Shown: positions 47,172 through 60,100 of the stretch, one piece after another
How the letters are laid out: every line of letters starts with the position of its first letter
Numbering within the stretch: the stretch's first letter is position 1
Assembly: GCA_964017195.1 (NCBI GenBank)
Contig: OZ024898.1
Coordinates: 17,042,475 to 17,106,474, forward strand
Reading direction: 5' to 3'
Length of the DNA stretch: 64,000 nt
From: Siderastrea radians
Lineage: Eukaryota > Cnidaria > Anthozoa > Scleractinia > Rhizangiidae
Notes under the pieces: generated by a model
Told to the model about the DNA's origin: nothing
Seen by the model: only the letters and a program-made list of their open reading frames with translations
The model's database searches: none
Program-made: the position numbers and the translations under genes

Positions 47172-47765
47172 TCGTGAAAGAGGAGGTATGGCTTGTCTTT
47201 GGTACTTTCTGAACAACTGAATTCTTGCGTCACTCATAATGGTGAAAACTGGTCGTGCGTCCTACAAGAGTTACACTCGGAGAAAATACGGGAGACATCA
47301 AAATCATCGTAAGACAGGAGGTATAAGTTTGCTCCAGCACTTTCTGAAAAGTTGAGTTCTCACGTCACTCATAACAAAGAATGCCGGTTGGGCGTCGTAC
47401 AAGACTCAAACTTCCAGAATGTACAGAAGACATAAAAGTCATCGTAAAACAGGAGGCATGAGTTGCCTGCCGCACTTTTTGAGGAGTTAAGTTCTCACGT
47501 CACTCATGACGGACAAAACTTGTCTTGTGTTGTAGAGGGCCTAAGGTGCCGATATTGAAATCCTCATAAAACGGGCGATTTCAGGTCTGCCTAATAACTT
47601 TTGAAAATTCGAGCTATCCAGTGACCCATAATGAAGAAACTTCGCTCGGCGTTGTACCAGGCTAAAACTTGCAGATTGTATTAAGGACACCAAAGATATT
47701 GTAAATCAGGAAGTATGAGTTGTGCCCGCCACTTTCTGCAAAGTAGAGTTCTGATGTCCCTCGTA

Positions 47766-48105
47766 AAGTTCTCACGTCACTCATAACGGAGAATACTGAT
47801 TGGGCGTCGTAGAAGACTCAAACTTGCAGAATGTACAGGAGACATCAAAATCATTGTAAAACGGGAGATATTAGTTGTCTTGGGCACTTTCTGAAAAGCG
47901 GAGTCTGTACGTCACTCATAACAGAGAATACTGGTTGGGCATCGTACAAGACTCAAACTTGCAGCATGTACAAACGACATAAGAGTCATAGTGAAACAGG
48001 AGGTATAAGTTGTCTCCGCCACTTTCTGTAAAGTTGAGTTCTCAAGTCACTCGTAACGGAGAAAAATTGTCTTGCGTCGTACACGGGTGAAACTTCCAGA
48101 ATGTA
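47766..48105. repeat. Satellite duplication, copy A
   Basis: About 340 bp almost identical to 54364-54705, sharing the rare variants GGGAGATATTAG and AAGCGGAGTCTGTACGTC. An exchange spanning about 6.6 kb within the array. Confidence 0.75.
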
Positions 48106-48396
48106 CTAAGGTCATTGAAATCATCATTAAACCGGAGGTATGACGTGTCTTTGGTACTTTCTGAAAAATTCAGTTCTGCAGTCACTCATAACGGAGAAAA
48201 CTGGTTGTGCGTCCTGCAAGAGTTACACTCGGAGAAAGTACAGGAGACATCAAAATCATCGTAAAACAGGAGGTATGAGTTGTCTCTGGCACTTTCTAAA
48301 AAAATTAGTTCACATGCCACTCATAACGGAGAATACTCGTTAGGTGTCGTACAAGACTCAAACTTGCAGCATATACAAAAGACATAAAAGTCATCG

Positions 48397-48498
48397 TTAT
48401 TATTTGTAAATTTTTCTTTCTTTTTCTTTTCTCGAAGATATTAGCTTTTTAGCTACCCTGTAAATTCGAGATAAAATAAAGTCATGTATGTATGTATC
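48397..48498 (+). mobile_element. ~100-bp LINE/SINE 3' tail with (ATGT)n
   Basis: Sits between TCATCG and ATCGTAAAACA of one monomer; a short ATCG duplication is possible. It ends with AAAATAAAGTC followed by a few ATGT units, a typical 3' end of truncated non-LTR insertions with a microsatellite tail. Confidence 0.6.
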
Positions 48499-51400
48499 TA
48501 TCGTAAAACATTAGGTTCCAGCACTTTCTCCAAAGTTCAGTTCTCATTTCACTCGTAAAGGCAAAAGTTGTTTGCGTCGTACACGGCTCAAACGTCCAAA
48601 TTGTACTAAGGACACGTTCTGAAAATTGTTTTCTCCCGTCACTCATAGCGGAGAATACTGGTTGAGGGTCGTACAAGACTAAAATTGGCAGAATGTGAAA
48701 ATAAGACGTATGAGTTCTCTGTCATCGTAAAATAAGACGTATGAATTCTCTCCGTCTTTTTCTGAAAAGTTGAGTCCTCACGTCACTCACAACGGAGAAT
48801 TCTGGTTGGGCGTTGTAAAACAATTAATCTTGCAGCATGTACAAAGGACATAAAAGTCATTGGAAAACAGCAGCTATGAGTTGTCTCCAGCACTTTCTCC
48901 AAAGTTGAGTTCTCATGTCACTTGTAACGGGCAAATGTTGTTTTGCGTCGTACACGGCTCAAAGTTCCAGATTGTACTAAGGACATTACAATCATCGTGA
49001 AAGAGGAGGTATGACTTGTCTTTGTTACTTTGTGAACAATTGACTTCTCCCGTAGTTTCTCATAGCAGAGAAATCTTGTCGTGCGTCCTACAAGAGATAC
49101 GCTTGGAGAAAGTACAGAAGGCATCAAAATCATCGTAAGAGAGGAGGTATAAGTTGACTCCAGAACTTTCTGAAAAGTTGAGTTCTCACGTCACTCATAA
49201 CCAAGAATACTGGTTGGGTGTCGTAAAGACTCAAACTTCCAGAATGTACAAAACACACAAAAGTCATCGTGCAACAGGAAGTATGAGTTGCCTGCGGCAC
49301 TTTTTGAAGAGTTAAGTCCTCAAGTCACTCATGACGGACAAAACTTGTCTTGTGTTGTAGAGGGCGTAAACTTCCAGAATCTACTGCCGATATCGAAATC
49401 CCGAGACAACAGGCGATTTTATTGGTGCCTCGCACCTATTAAAAAACCGACTTATGCAGTGACTCATAATGATAAGAATTCGTCTTGCGTCTTACTAGGC
49501 TGAAACTTGCAGAATGTACTAAGGACATCAAAATTATGGTGAATTAGGAGGTATGAGTTGTGCCCAAGACTTTCTGCAAAGTTGAGTTCTCATGTCGCTC
49601 GTAACGGAGAAATGTTGTCTTGCGTCGTACACAGGTTGTGCATCCTACAAGACGTAAACTTGGAGAATGTACAGGAGATATCAAAATCATCGTAAAACAG
49701 GAGGTATAAGCTGTCTGCGGCACTTTCTTTAAAGCTGAGTTCTCAGGTCACTTATAACGGAGAATACTGGTTGGGCGGAGTGAAACTTGGAGAATCTTAG
49801 AACAGGAGGTATGAGTTGTCTTCGGCACTTTCTGAAAAAATGAGTTCTCACGTCACTCATAACTTCTTGAGCGACCTAAAAGACTCAAACTTGCAGCATG
49901 TGCAAACGACATAAAACTCATCGTGAAACAGGAGGTATAACTTGTCTTTGGTACTTTCTGGAAAACTGAGCTCTCCAATCACTCATAATGAAAAAAAACT
50001 GGCCGTGTCTCCTAATAAAGATACACTTGGAGAGAGTACAGGAGACATCAAAATCATCGTAAAACGGGAGATACTAGTTACCTCTGGCACTTTTTGAGGA
50101 GTTAAGTTCTCACGTTACTCATGACGGAGAAAACTTGTCTTGTATCGTACAGGGTGTAAACGTGCAGAACGTCCTGCCGATATCGAAATTCTCATAAAAC
50201 GAGTGATTTCAGCTGTACCTAAAAACCTCTCAAAAATCGAGTTATCGAGTGACCCATAATGAAGAAACTTTGCTCGCCGTCGTAAAAGAATTGAAGTTGC
50301 AGAATGTAGTCACGACATCAAAATTTTCGTAAATTAGGAGGTATAAGTTGTGCCCGCCACTTTCTGCAAAGTTGAGTTTCACGTCACTCATAACGGAGAA
50401 TACTGGTTGGGCGTCGTACAAGACTCAAACTTGCAGAATGTACAAAAGACATAAAATGCATCGTAAATCAGGACGTTTGAGTTGTCCCCGCCACTTTACG
50501 CAAAGTTGAGTTCTCATGCCACTTGTAACGGAGAAAAGTTACCTTGCGTCGTACACGACAAGAAAATGTACTAAGGACATAAAAAATATCGTAAAACAGG
50601 AGGTATGAGTTGTCTCCGGCACTTTCTAAAAAGTTGAGGTCTCTCGTCACTCATAACGGAGAATACTGGATGGGCGACGTAGAAGACTCAAACTTGCAGA
50701 ATGTACGTACAAAAGACAAGAAATCATCGCAAAACAGGAGGTATGAGTTTTCTCTGGCACTTTTTGAAGGATAAAGTCTCTCATGTCACTCATGACGGAG
50801 AAAACTCGTCTTGCGTTGTACAAGGCGAAAACGTCCAGAATGCACTGCCGATATCGAAATTCTCATAGAAGAAGCGATTTCACCTGTGCCTGGCAACTTT
50901 TGAAAAGTTGACTTATCCAGTGACTCTAAATGGAGAGAATTCGTTTTGAATCGTACCAGACTGAAACTTGAAAAGTGTACTAAGTAGATTAAAATAATCC
51001 TGAAACAGGTTGTGCGTCCTACAAAACCTGAACTTGCAGAATGTACAGAAGACATCAATATCATTATAAAATAGGAAGTATGAGTTGTCTCGGGCACTTT
51101 CCGAAAAGTTGAGTGCTCACGTCACTAATCACGTGCAATACTTGTTGGGCGTCGTACAAGACTTAAACTTGCAGAATGCACAAAAGACATCAAAGTCCTC
51201 GCAAAACAGGAGGTATGAGTTGCCTCCGGTACTTTTTAAGGTGTTACGTTCTCACGTCACTCATGACGGAGAAAACTTGTCTTGCGTCGTACACGGCTGA
51301 AACTTCCACAAGGACATTAAAATCATCAGGAGGTACTTGTCTTTGGCACATTCTGAAAAATTCTTTTCTCCCGTCAGTCATAACGGAGAATACTGGTTGT

Positions 51401-54363
51401 GTGTTGTACAAGACTTAAAGTTACAGAATGCACAGGAGACATCACAATCATCGTGAAACCGGAGGTATGACGTCTTTGGCACTTCCTAAAGGTTGAGCTC
51501 TAACGTCACTCATAACGGAGAATACTGGTTGGGCGTCGTACAAGACTCAAACTTGCAGAATGTAAAAAAGACATAAAAATCATCGTAAAAGAGGAGGCAT
51601 AAGTTGTCTCCGGCACCTTTTGAAGAGTTACGTTCTTACGTCACTCATGACGGAGAAAACTCGTCATGGGTCGTACAGGGCGTAAACTTGGAGAATGTCC
51701 GCCGATACCAAAACCGTCGTAAAACCGGCGGTTTCAGCTGTAACTGGCAACTTTAGTAGTCGAGTTATACGGTGACTCATAATAAAGAAAATTTTTCTGT
51801 CGTACCAGGCTGAAACTTGCAGAATGTACTAAGGACATCAAAATTAACGTAAATCCGGAGGTATGAGATGTGCCCACCATTTTCTGCAAAGTGAGTTCTC
51901 ATGTCACTCGTGACGGTGAAAAGTTGTCTTGCGTCATACACGACTCAAACTTCTAGGATGTATAAGGACATTAAAATCATCGTGAGACCGGCGGTATGAC
52001 CTGTCTTTGGCACTTCCTAAAGGTTGAGTTCTAACATCACTCATAACGGAGAATATTGGTCGGGCGTCGTACAAGACTCAAACTTGCAGAATGTACAAAA
52101 TACATAAAAGTCATCGTAAAACAGGAGGTATAAGATGTCTCCGGCACCTTTTGAAGAGTTACGTTCTTACGTCACTCATGACGGAGAAAACTCGTCTTGG
52201 GTCGTACAGGGCTAAAACTTGCAGAATGTCCTGCCGATACCGAAACCGTCGTAAAACCGGCGGTTTCAGCTGTAACTGGCAACTTTAGAAAAGTTGAGTT
52301 ATACGGTGAGTCATAATGAAGAAAATTCCTTTTGTGTCGTACCAGGCTGAAACTTGAAGAATGTACTAAGAACATAAAGCGGGAGCTATGACTTGTCTCC
52401 GGCACTTTTTGAACAAATGAGTTCTCACGTCACTCATAACGGAGAAAGCTAGTTGGGCGTGATACACATCGTAAGACAGGAGGTATGAGTTGTCTCCAGC
52501 ACTTTCTTCAAAGCTGAGTTGTCATGTCACTCGTAACGGGCAAAAGATGTCTTTCGTCGTAGACGGCTCAAACTTCCAGAATGTACTAAGGGTATTAAAT
52601 TCATCATGAAATAGGAGGTATGACTTTCGTGGGGAATTTCTGAAAAATTAAGTTCTCTCGTCACTCATAACGGAGAAAAGTAGTCGTGCGTCCTACTAGA
52701 GTTACACTTGGAGAAAGTACAGGAGACATCAAAATCATCGTAAAACGGGAGGTATCAGTTGCCTAAGGCACTTTTTGAGGAGTTAACTTCTCACGTCACT
52801 CATGATAGAGAAAACTCGTCTTGGGTCGTACAGCGCGTAAACTTGCAGAATGCACTGCCCATATTGAAATCCAGAGAAAACCGGCGATGATTTCAGTTGT
52901 GCCTGGTAACTTTTGAAAAATCGACTTATGCAGTGACTCATAATGAAGAGAATTCGTCTTGCGTCTTACTAGGCTGAAACTTGCAGAATGTACTAAGGAC
53001 ATTACAATCATCGTGAAACAGGAGATATGACTTTTTCTGAAAAACTGAGTTCTTCCGTCGCTCATAAAAGGGAATACTGGTTGTGCGTCCTACAAGACTC
53101 AAACTTGCAGAATGTACAAAGGACTTAACAGTCATCGTCAATCAGGAGATATGAGCTGTCCCCGCCACTTTCCGCAAAGTTGAGTTCTCATGTCACTCGT
53201 AACGGAGAAAAGTTGTCTGCGTCGTACACGGCTCAAACTTCCAGAATGTACTAATGATATTTAAATCATCGTGAAAACGAAGGGAATGACTTGTCTTTGG
53301 CACTTTATCAAAACTTGAGTCATCTTGTCAGTCATAACAGATAATAATAGTTGTGCGTCATACAAGACTTATACTTGTAGAATGTACAGGAGATATCAAA
53401 ATCTTTGTAAAACAGGAGGTACGAGTTGTTTCCTGCACTTTTGAAAGAGGTTAAGTTCTCACGTCACTCACGACTGAGAAAACTCGTCTTGCGTCGTGCA
53501 GGGCGTAAACTTGCAGAATGTACTGCCGATATTGAAATCCTCATAAAACCGGCGATTTCAGCTGTAACTGGGAACCTTTGAAAAATCAAGTTATCCAGTG
53601 ACCCATAATTAAGACAATTCGTTTTGCGTCATACCAGGCTGAAACTTCAAGAATGAACATTAAAATCATCGTGAAACCTCAGGTATGGCTTGTTTCCCGC
53701 ACTTTCTCAAAAATTAAGTTTTCCCGTCACTCATAAAGGAAAATACTATTTGTGCGTCCTACAAGACTTAATTTAAAAAACGTCAGGACACATCAAACTC
53801 ATCGTAAAACATGAGGTATGAGTTGTGTCTGCCACGTTCTGAAAGGTTGAGTTCTAACGTCACTCATAACGGGTTAGGCGTGGTACAAGACAAACTTGTT
53901 GAATGACAAACGACATAAACGTCATCGTAAAACACAAGGTATGAGTTGTTTGAGGAACTTTTTGAGGAGTTAAGTTCTCACGTCACTCATGACGGAGAAA
54001 CCTCGTCTTGGGTCGTAGAGCGCGTAAACTTGCAGAAGGTACTGCCGATATCAAAATCCTCGTAAAACCAGCGAGTTCAGCTGTAACTGCAACTTTTGAA
54101 AAATCGAGTTATCCAGTGACTCCTCATAAAGAAAATTCGTTTTGCGTCGTACAGGGCTGAAACTTCGAGAATGTACTAAGGACATTAAAATCATCGTGAA
54201 AAAGGAAGTATCAGTTGTCTCCGGCACTTTTTGAAAAGTTGAGTTCTCACAGGGAATGCTGGTTATGCGTTCTACAAGACTTAAACTTCCAGGATGTACA
54301 GGAGATACCAAAATTAGCGTAAAACAGGAGGTATGGGTTGTCTCCGGCAATTTCTGAAAAGTT

Positions 54364-54705
54364 AAGTTCTCACGTCACTCATAACGGAGAATACTGATTG
54401 GGCGTCGTAGAAGACTCAAACTTGCAGAATGTACAGGAGACATCAAAATCATTGTAAAACGGGAGATATTAGATGTCTTGGGCACTTTCTGAAAAGCGGA
54501 GTCTGTACGTCACTCATAACAGAGAATACTGGTTGGCCGTCGTACAAGACTCAAACTTGCAGCATGTACAAACGACATAAGAGTCATCGTGAAACAGGAG
54601 GTATAAGTTGTCTCCGCCACTTTCTGTAAAGTTGAGTTCTCAAGTCACTCGTAACGGAGAAAAGTTGTCGCGTCGTGCACGGCTGAAACTTCCAGAATGT
54701 ACTGA
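54364..54705. repeat. Satellite duplication, copy B
   Basis: Partner of 47766-48105, with the same private variants. Flanking monomers differ, so the duplicated tract is only two to three monomers long. Confidence 0.75.
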
Positions 54706-57174
54706 GGACATTTAAATCATCTTGAAACAGGAGGTATGACTTGTCTTTGGCACTTTCTGAAAACTTGAGTTCTCACGTGACCCATAGTGGAGAAATACTG
54801 GTTAGGCGTCGTACAAGACTTAAACTTACTGAATGGCGAACAGAAACAGAAGGTATGAGTTGTGTCCAGCACTTTTTAAGGAGTTAAGTTCTTACGACAC
54901 TCATGACGGAGAAAACGTGTCTTGGGTCGTACAAGGCGTAAACTTGCAGAATGTCCTGCCGATATCGAAATCCTCATAAAACCGGCGATTGCAGCTGTGC
55001 CTAACAACTTTTGAAAAATCGAGTTGTGTCGTCGTGAATTCTCACGTCACTCATAACGGAGAACACTTGTTAGGCGTCGTACAAAACTGAAACTTGCTAA
55101 ATGACGAACGACATAAAAGTCATCATAAAACAGAAGGTATGAGTTGTCACTCATAACGGAGAATACTGGTTGGGCGTCGTACAAGATTTAAACTTACAAA
55201 ATGTATAAAAGACATAAAAGTCATGGTAAAACAGGAGGTATGAGTTGTCTGCGGCACTTTTTTAAGAGTTAAGTTCTCACGACATTCATGACGGAGAAAA
55301 TTTGTCTTGCGTTGTACAGGGCGTAAATGTAAACTTGCAGAATGTACAAAAGATATAAATGTCATCGTAAGACACGAGCAATGAGATGTCTCCGGTATTT
55401 TCTGAAAAGCTGAGTCCTCATGTCACTCAGAATATGGGTATTGCTTCGTACAAGAGAAATTTGCAGAAGGTAGAGGACACATCAAATTCATTGGAAGAAA
55501 GGAGGTATGAGTTGTCTCAGGCACTTTCTGAAAAAACGGGCGTTGTACACATTGTAAGAAAGGAAGTATGAGTTATCTCCAGCATTTTCTGCAAAGCTGA
55601 GTTCTCAAGTCACTCGTAACGGGCAAAAGTTGTCTTTGTCGTAGACGGCTCAAACTGGCTCAAACTTCCAGGAATGTACTAAGGGCATTAAATTCACCAT
55701 GAAATAGGAGTTATGACTTGTGTTTGGGAAGTGCTCAAAAATCAAGTTCTCGAGTCACTCATAACGGAGAAAAGTTGTCTTGCGTCATACAGGACTCAAA
55801 CTTCCAGGATGTATAAGGACATTAAAATCATCAGAAAATGGGAAGTATGACTTGTCTTTGGCCTTTCCTAAAGGTTGACCTCTAACGTCACTCATAACGG
55901 AGAATACTAGTTGGGAGTCGTACAAGACTCAAACTTGCAGAATTTACAAAACACATAAAAGTCGTCGTAAAACAGGAGGTATAAGTTGTCCTTGGCACCT
56001 TTTGAGGAGTTACGTTCTTACGTCAGTCATGACGGAGAAAACTCGTCTTGGGTCGTACAGGGCGTAAACTTCCACACTGTCCTGTTGATTCCGAAACGCT
56101 CGTGCAACCGGCAGTTTCAGCTGTAACTGGCAACTTTAGAAAACTCGAATTACTCAGCGACTCATAATTAAGAAAATTGGTTTTGTGTCGTACCAGGCTG
56201 AAACTTGAAGGAAAACAGGAAGTATGAGTTGTCTCTGGCACTTTCTCAAAAATGGGTTCTCACGTCACTCATGACGGAGAATGCTAGTTGGTCGTGGTGC
56301 ACATCGCAAGACAGGAATGAGTTATCTCTAGCAATTTCTGCAAAGTAGAGTTCCCATGTAACTCGTAATGGACAAACTTCCAGAATGTACAAAAGACACA
56401 AAAGTCATCGTAAAACAGGAGGTATGAGTTGCCTGCGGCACTTTTTGACGAGTTAAGTTCTCACGTCGCTCATGACGGAGAAAACTTGTCTTGTGTCTTA
56501 CAGGGCGTAAACGTGCAGAATGTCCTGCCGATATCGAAATCCTCATACAACGGGCGATTTCAGCTGTGCCTAACAACCTTTGAAAAATCGAGCTATCCAG
56601 TGACCCATTATAAAGAAACTTCATAATGGGACACGTACAAGACTCAAACTTCCAGAAACTTCCAAAAAGACATAAAAGTCATTGCAAAACAAGAGGTATG
56701 AGTTGTCTCCTGTACTTTTTGATGGGTTAAGTTCTCACTTCACTCATGACGGAGAAAACTTGTCTTGCGTCGTAGTTGGCTGAAACTTGCAGAATGTACA
56801 AAAGATATAAATGTCATCGTAAAACAGCAGGAATGAGTTGTGTCTGGTATTTTCTGAAAAGCTTAGTCCTCATGTCACTCATTATGGAAAATACTGGTTC
56901 TGCGTCGTACAAGACTTAAAGTTACAGAATGTAGAGGAGACATCAACATCATCGTAAAACAGGAGGTATGAGTTCTCCCCGGCACTTTGTAAGGAGTTAA
57001 GTGCTCACTTCACTCATGACAGAGAAACCTCCCCTCGGGACGTACAGCGCGTAAACTTCCAGAATGTACTTCCGATATCGAAAGAAGAGTTGCGTTCTCA
57101 CGTTACTCATAACGCAGAATACTGGCTGGGCGTCGTACAAGACTCAAACTTGCAGCATGTACAAACGACGTAAA

Positions 57175-60100
57175 AGTCATCGTGAAAAACGTTTGAGTTG
57201 TTTCCTGCACTTTCTGCAAAGTTGAGTATCATTTGACTCGTAACGGGCAAGAGTTGTCTTGCGTCGTACGCGGCTCAAACTTCCAGAATGTACTAAGGAC
57301 GTTAAAATTATCGTGGAACAGGAGTTATGTCTTGTCTTTGGCACTTGCAGGACAACTGAGTTCTCCAATCCCTCATAACGGAGAAAACTGGTCGTGTGTC
57401 CTACAAGAGTCACACTTTGAGAGAGTACAGGAGACATCAAATCATCGTGAAACGGGAGGTATGAGTTACCTCCGGCACTTTTTGAGGAGTTAAGTTCTCA
57501 AGTCACTCATGACGGAGAAAACTTGTCTTGTGTCGTACAGGGCGTAAACGTGGAGAATTTCCTTCCGATATCGAAATCCTCATCAAACAGGCGATTTCAG
57601 CTGTGCCTAAGAATCTTTCCAAAATCGAGCTATCCAGTGACACACAATGAACATGGTTCACTCTGCGTCGTACCAGGCTGAAACTTGCAGAATGTACTAA
57701 GGACACCAAAATTATGGTAAATGAGGAATATGAGTTGCGCCCGCCACTGTCTGCAAAGGTGAGTTCTAACGTCACTCATAATGGAGAAAACTGGTCGTGC
57801 GTCCTACAAGAGTTAAACTTTCAGAAAGTACAGGAGACATCAAAATCATCGTAAAACAGGAGGTATGAGTTGTCTCCGCCACTTTAAAAAAAGTTGAGTT
57901 CTCATGTCACTCATAACGGAGAATACTTGTTTGGCGTCGTGCAAGACTCAAACTTCCAGAAACTTCCAAAACAGGAGGTATGGGTTGTCTCCAGCACGTT
58001 TTGAAGGATTAAGTTCTCATGTCATCGTGACAGAGAAATCTCGTCTTGCGTTGCACAAGGTGTTAATTTATAGAACACACCGCCCAGAGCGAAATTCTCA
58101 TAAAACCGGCGACTTCAGCTGTGCCTAGCAACTTTTGAAAATTTGCCTTATCCAGTGACTCTAAATAGAGAGATTTCGTTTACAGTCGTACCAGTGTAAG
58201 ACTTGAAGAATGAACTAAGTAGATTAAAATGATCCTGAAACAGGTTTGCATCCTACAAAACCTAAACTTGCAGAATGTACAGGAGACATCAATATCATTA
58301 TAAAACAGGAAGTAAGAGTTGTCTCCGCCAATTTATGAAAAGTTGAGTTCTCACGTCAGTCATCACGGAGAACACTTGTTGGGCGTAGTACAAGACTCAA
58401 ACTTGCAGAAAGTATTAAAGGCATAAAAGTCATTGCAAAACAGGAGGTATGAGTGACCTCCTGTACTTTTTGAGGAGTTAAGTTCTCACATCACTCATGA
58501 CGGAGAAAACATGTCTTGCTTCGTACACCGTTGAAACTCTCAGAATGTACATATGATTTAAATGTCATCGTAAAAACATGAGGAATGAGTTCTCTCCGGT
58601 ATTTTGTGAAAAGCGTACTACTCATGTCACTCATAACGGAGAATATTGGTTCTGCGTCGTACAAGATTTAAAGTTTCAGAATGTGGAGGAGACATCAACA
58701 TCATCGTTAAACAGGAAGTATGAGTTCTCTCCGGAAGTTTGAGAAGAGTTAAGTGCTTAGCTCACTCATGTCAGGGAAAACTCGCCTCCTGTCGTACAGC
58801 GCGTCAACTTCCAGATTGTCCTTCCGATGTAGAAAGAAGAGCTGAGTCCTCATATCACTCATAACGGAGAATACTGGTGTGGCGTCGTACAAGACTCAAA
58901 CTTGCAGAATATACAAAAAACATAAAAGTCATCGCAAAACAGGAAGTATGTGTTGCCTCGGGTAATTTTTGAGCAGCTATGTTCGTACGCCACTCATGAC
59001 GGAGAAAACTTGTCTTGTGTCTTACAGGGCGTTAACGCGCAGAATGTCCTGCCGATATCGAAATCCTCATAAAACTGACGATTTCAGATGTGCCTATAAA
59101 CCTTTAAAAAATCGAGCTATCCAGTGACCCATTATGAAGAAAGTTCGCCCTGCGTCGTACCAGCTGAAACTTACAGAATGTACTAAGGACATCAAAATTA
59201 TCGTAAGTCAGGAGGTATGAGTTGTGCCCACCATTTTCTGCAATGACTTCTCATGTCAGTCATGACGGAAAAAACTTGTCTTGCGTCGTACACGGCTGAA
59301 ACTTGCAGAATTTACTAAGGACATTAAAATCATCGTGGAACAGTAGGTTTGACCTGTGTTTGGTATTTTCTGGAAAACTGAGTTCTCCAATCTCTCATAA
59401 CGGAGAGAACTGGTCGTGTGTCCTACAAGAGTTACAATTGGAGAGAGTACATCGTAAAACGGGAGGTATGAGTTACCTCCGGCACTTTTTGAGGAGTTAC
59501 GTTCTCACATCACTCACGACGGAGAAAACTTGTCTTGTGTCGTACACGGCTGAACCTTGCAGAATGTATAAAGGATATAAATGTCAGCGTAAAAACAGGA
59601 GGAATGAGTTGTCTCTGGTATTTTTTGACAAGCTGAGTCCTCATGTCACTCATGTCGCGCAAGACAAAGTTGCAGAATGTAGAGAACACATCAAATTCAT
59701 CGGAAAAGAGGAGGTATGAGTTGTCTCAGGCACTTTGTGGAGAGTTAAGTGCTCACCTCACTTATGACGAGGAAAACTCGCCTCGGGTCGTTCAGTGCGT
59801 AAACTTCCAGAATGTACTTCCGAATCTAAAGAAGAGTTGAGTTCTCACGTAACTCATAACGCAGAATTCTGGTTGGGTATTGTACGAGACTCAAACTTGC
59901 AATATGTACAAAAGACGTAAGTGTCATCGCAAAACAGTAGATCTGAGTTGCCTCCTGTACTTTTTGAGGGGTTAAGTTCTCACATCACTCATGACGGGGA
60001 AAACTTGTCTTGTGTCTTACAGGGCGTAAACGTGCAGAATGTCCTGCCGATATCGAAATCCTCATAAAACGGGCGATTTCTGCATCAGCTGTCACTAAAA

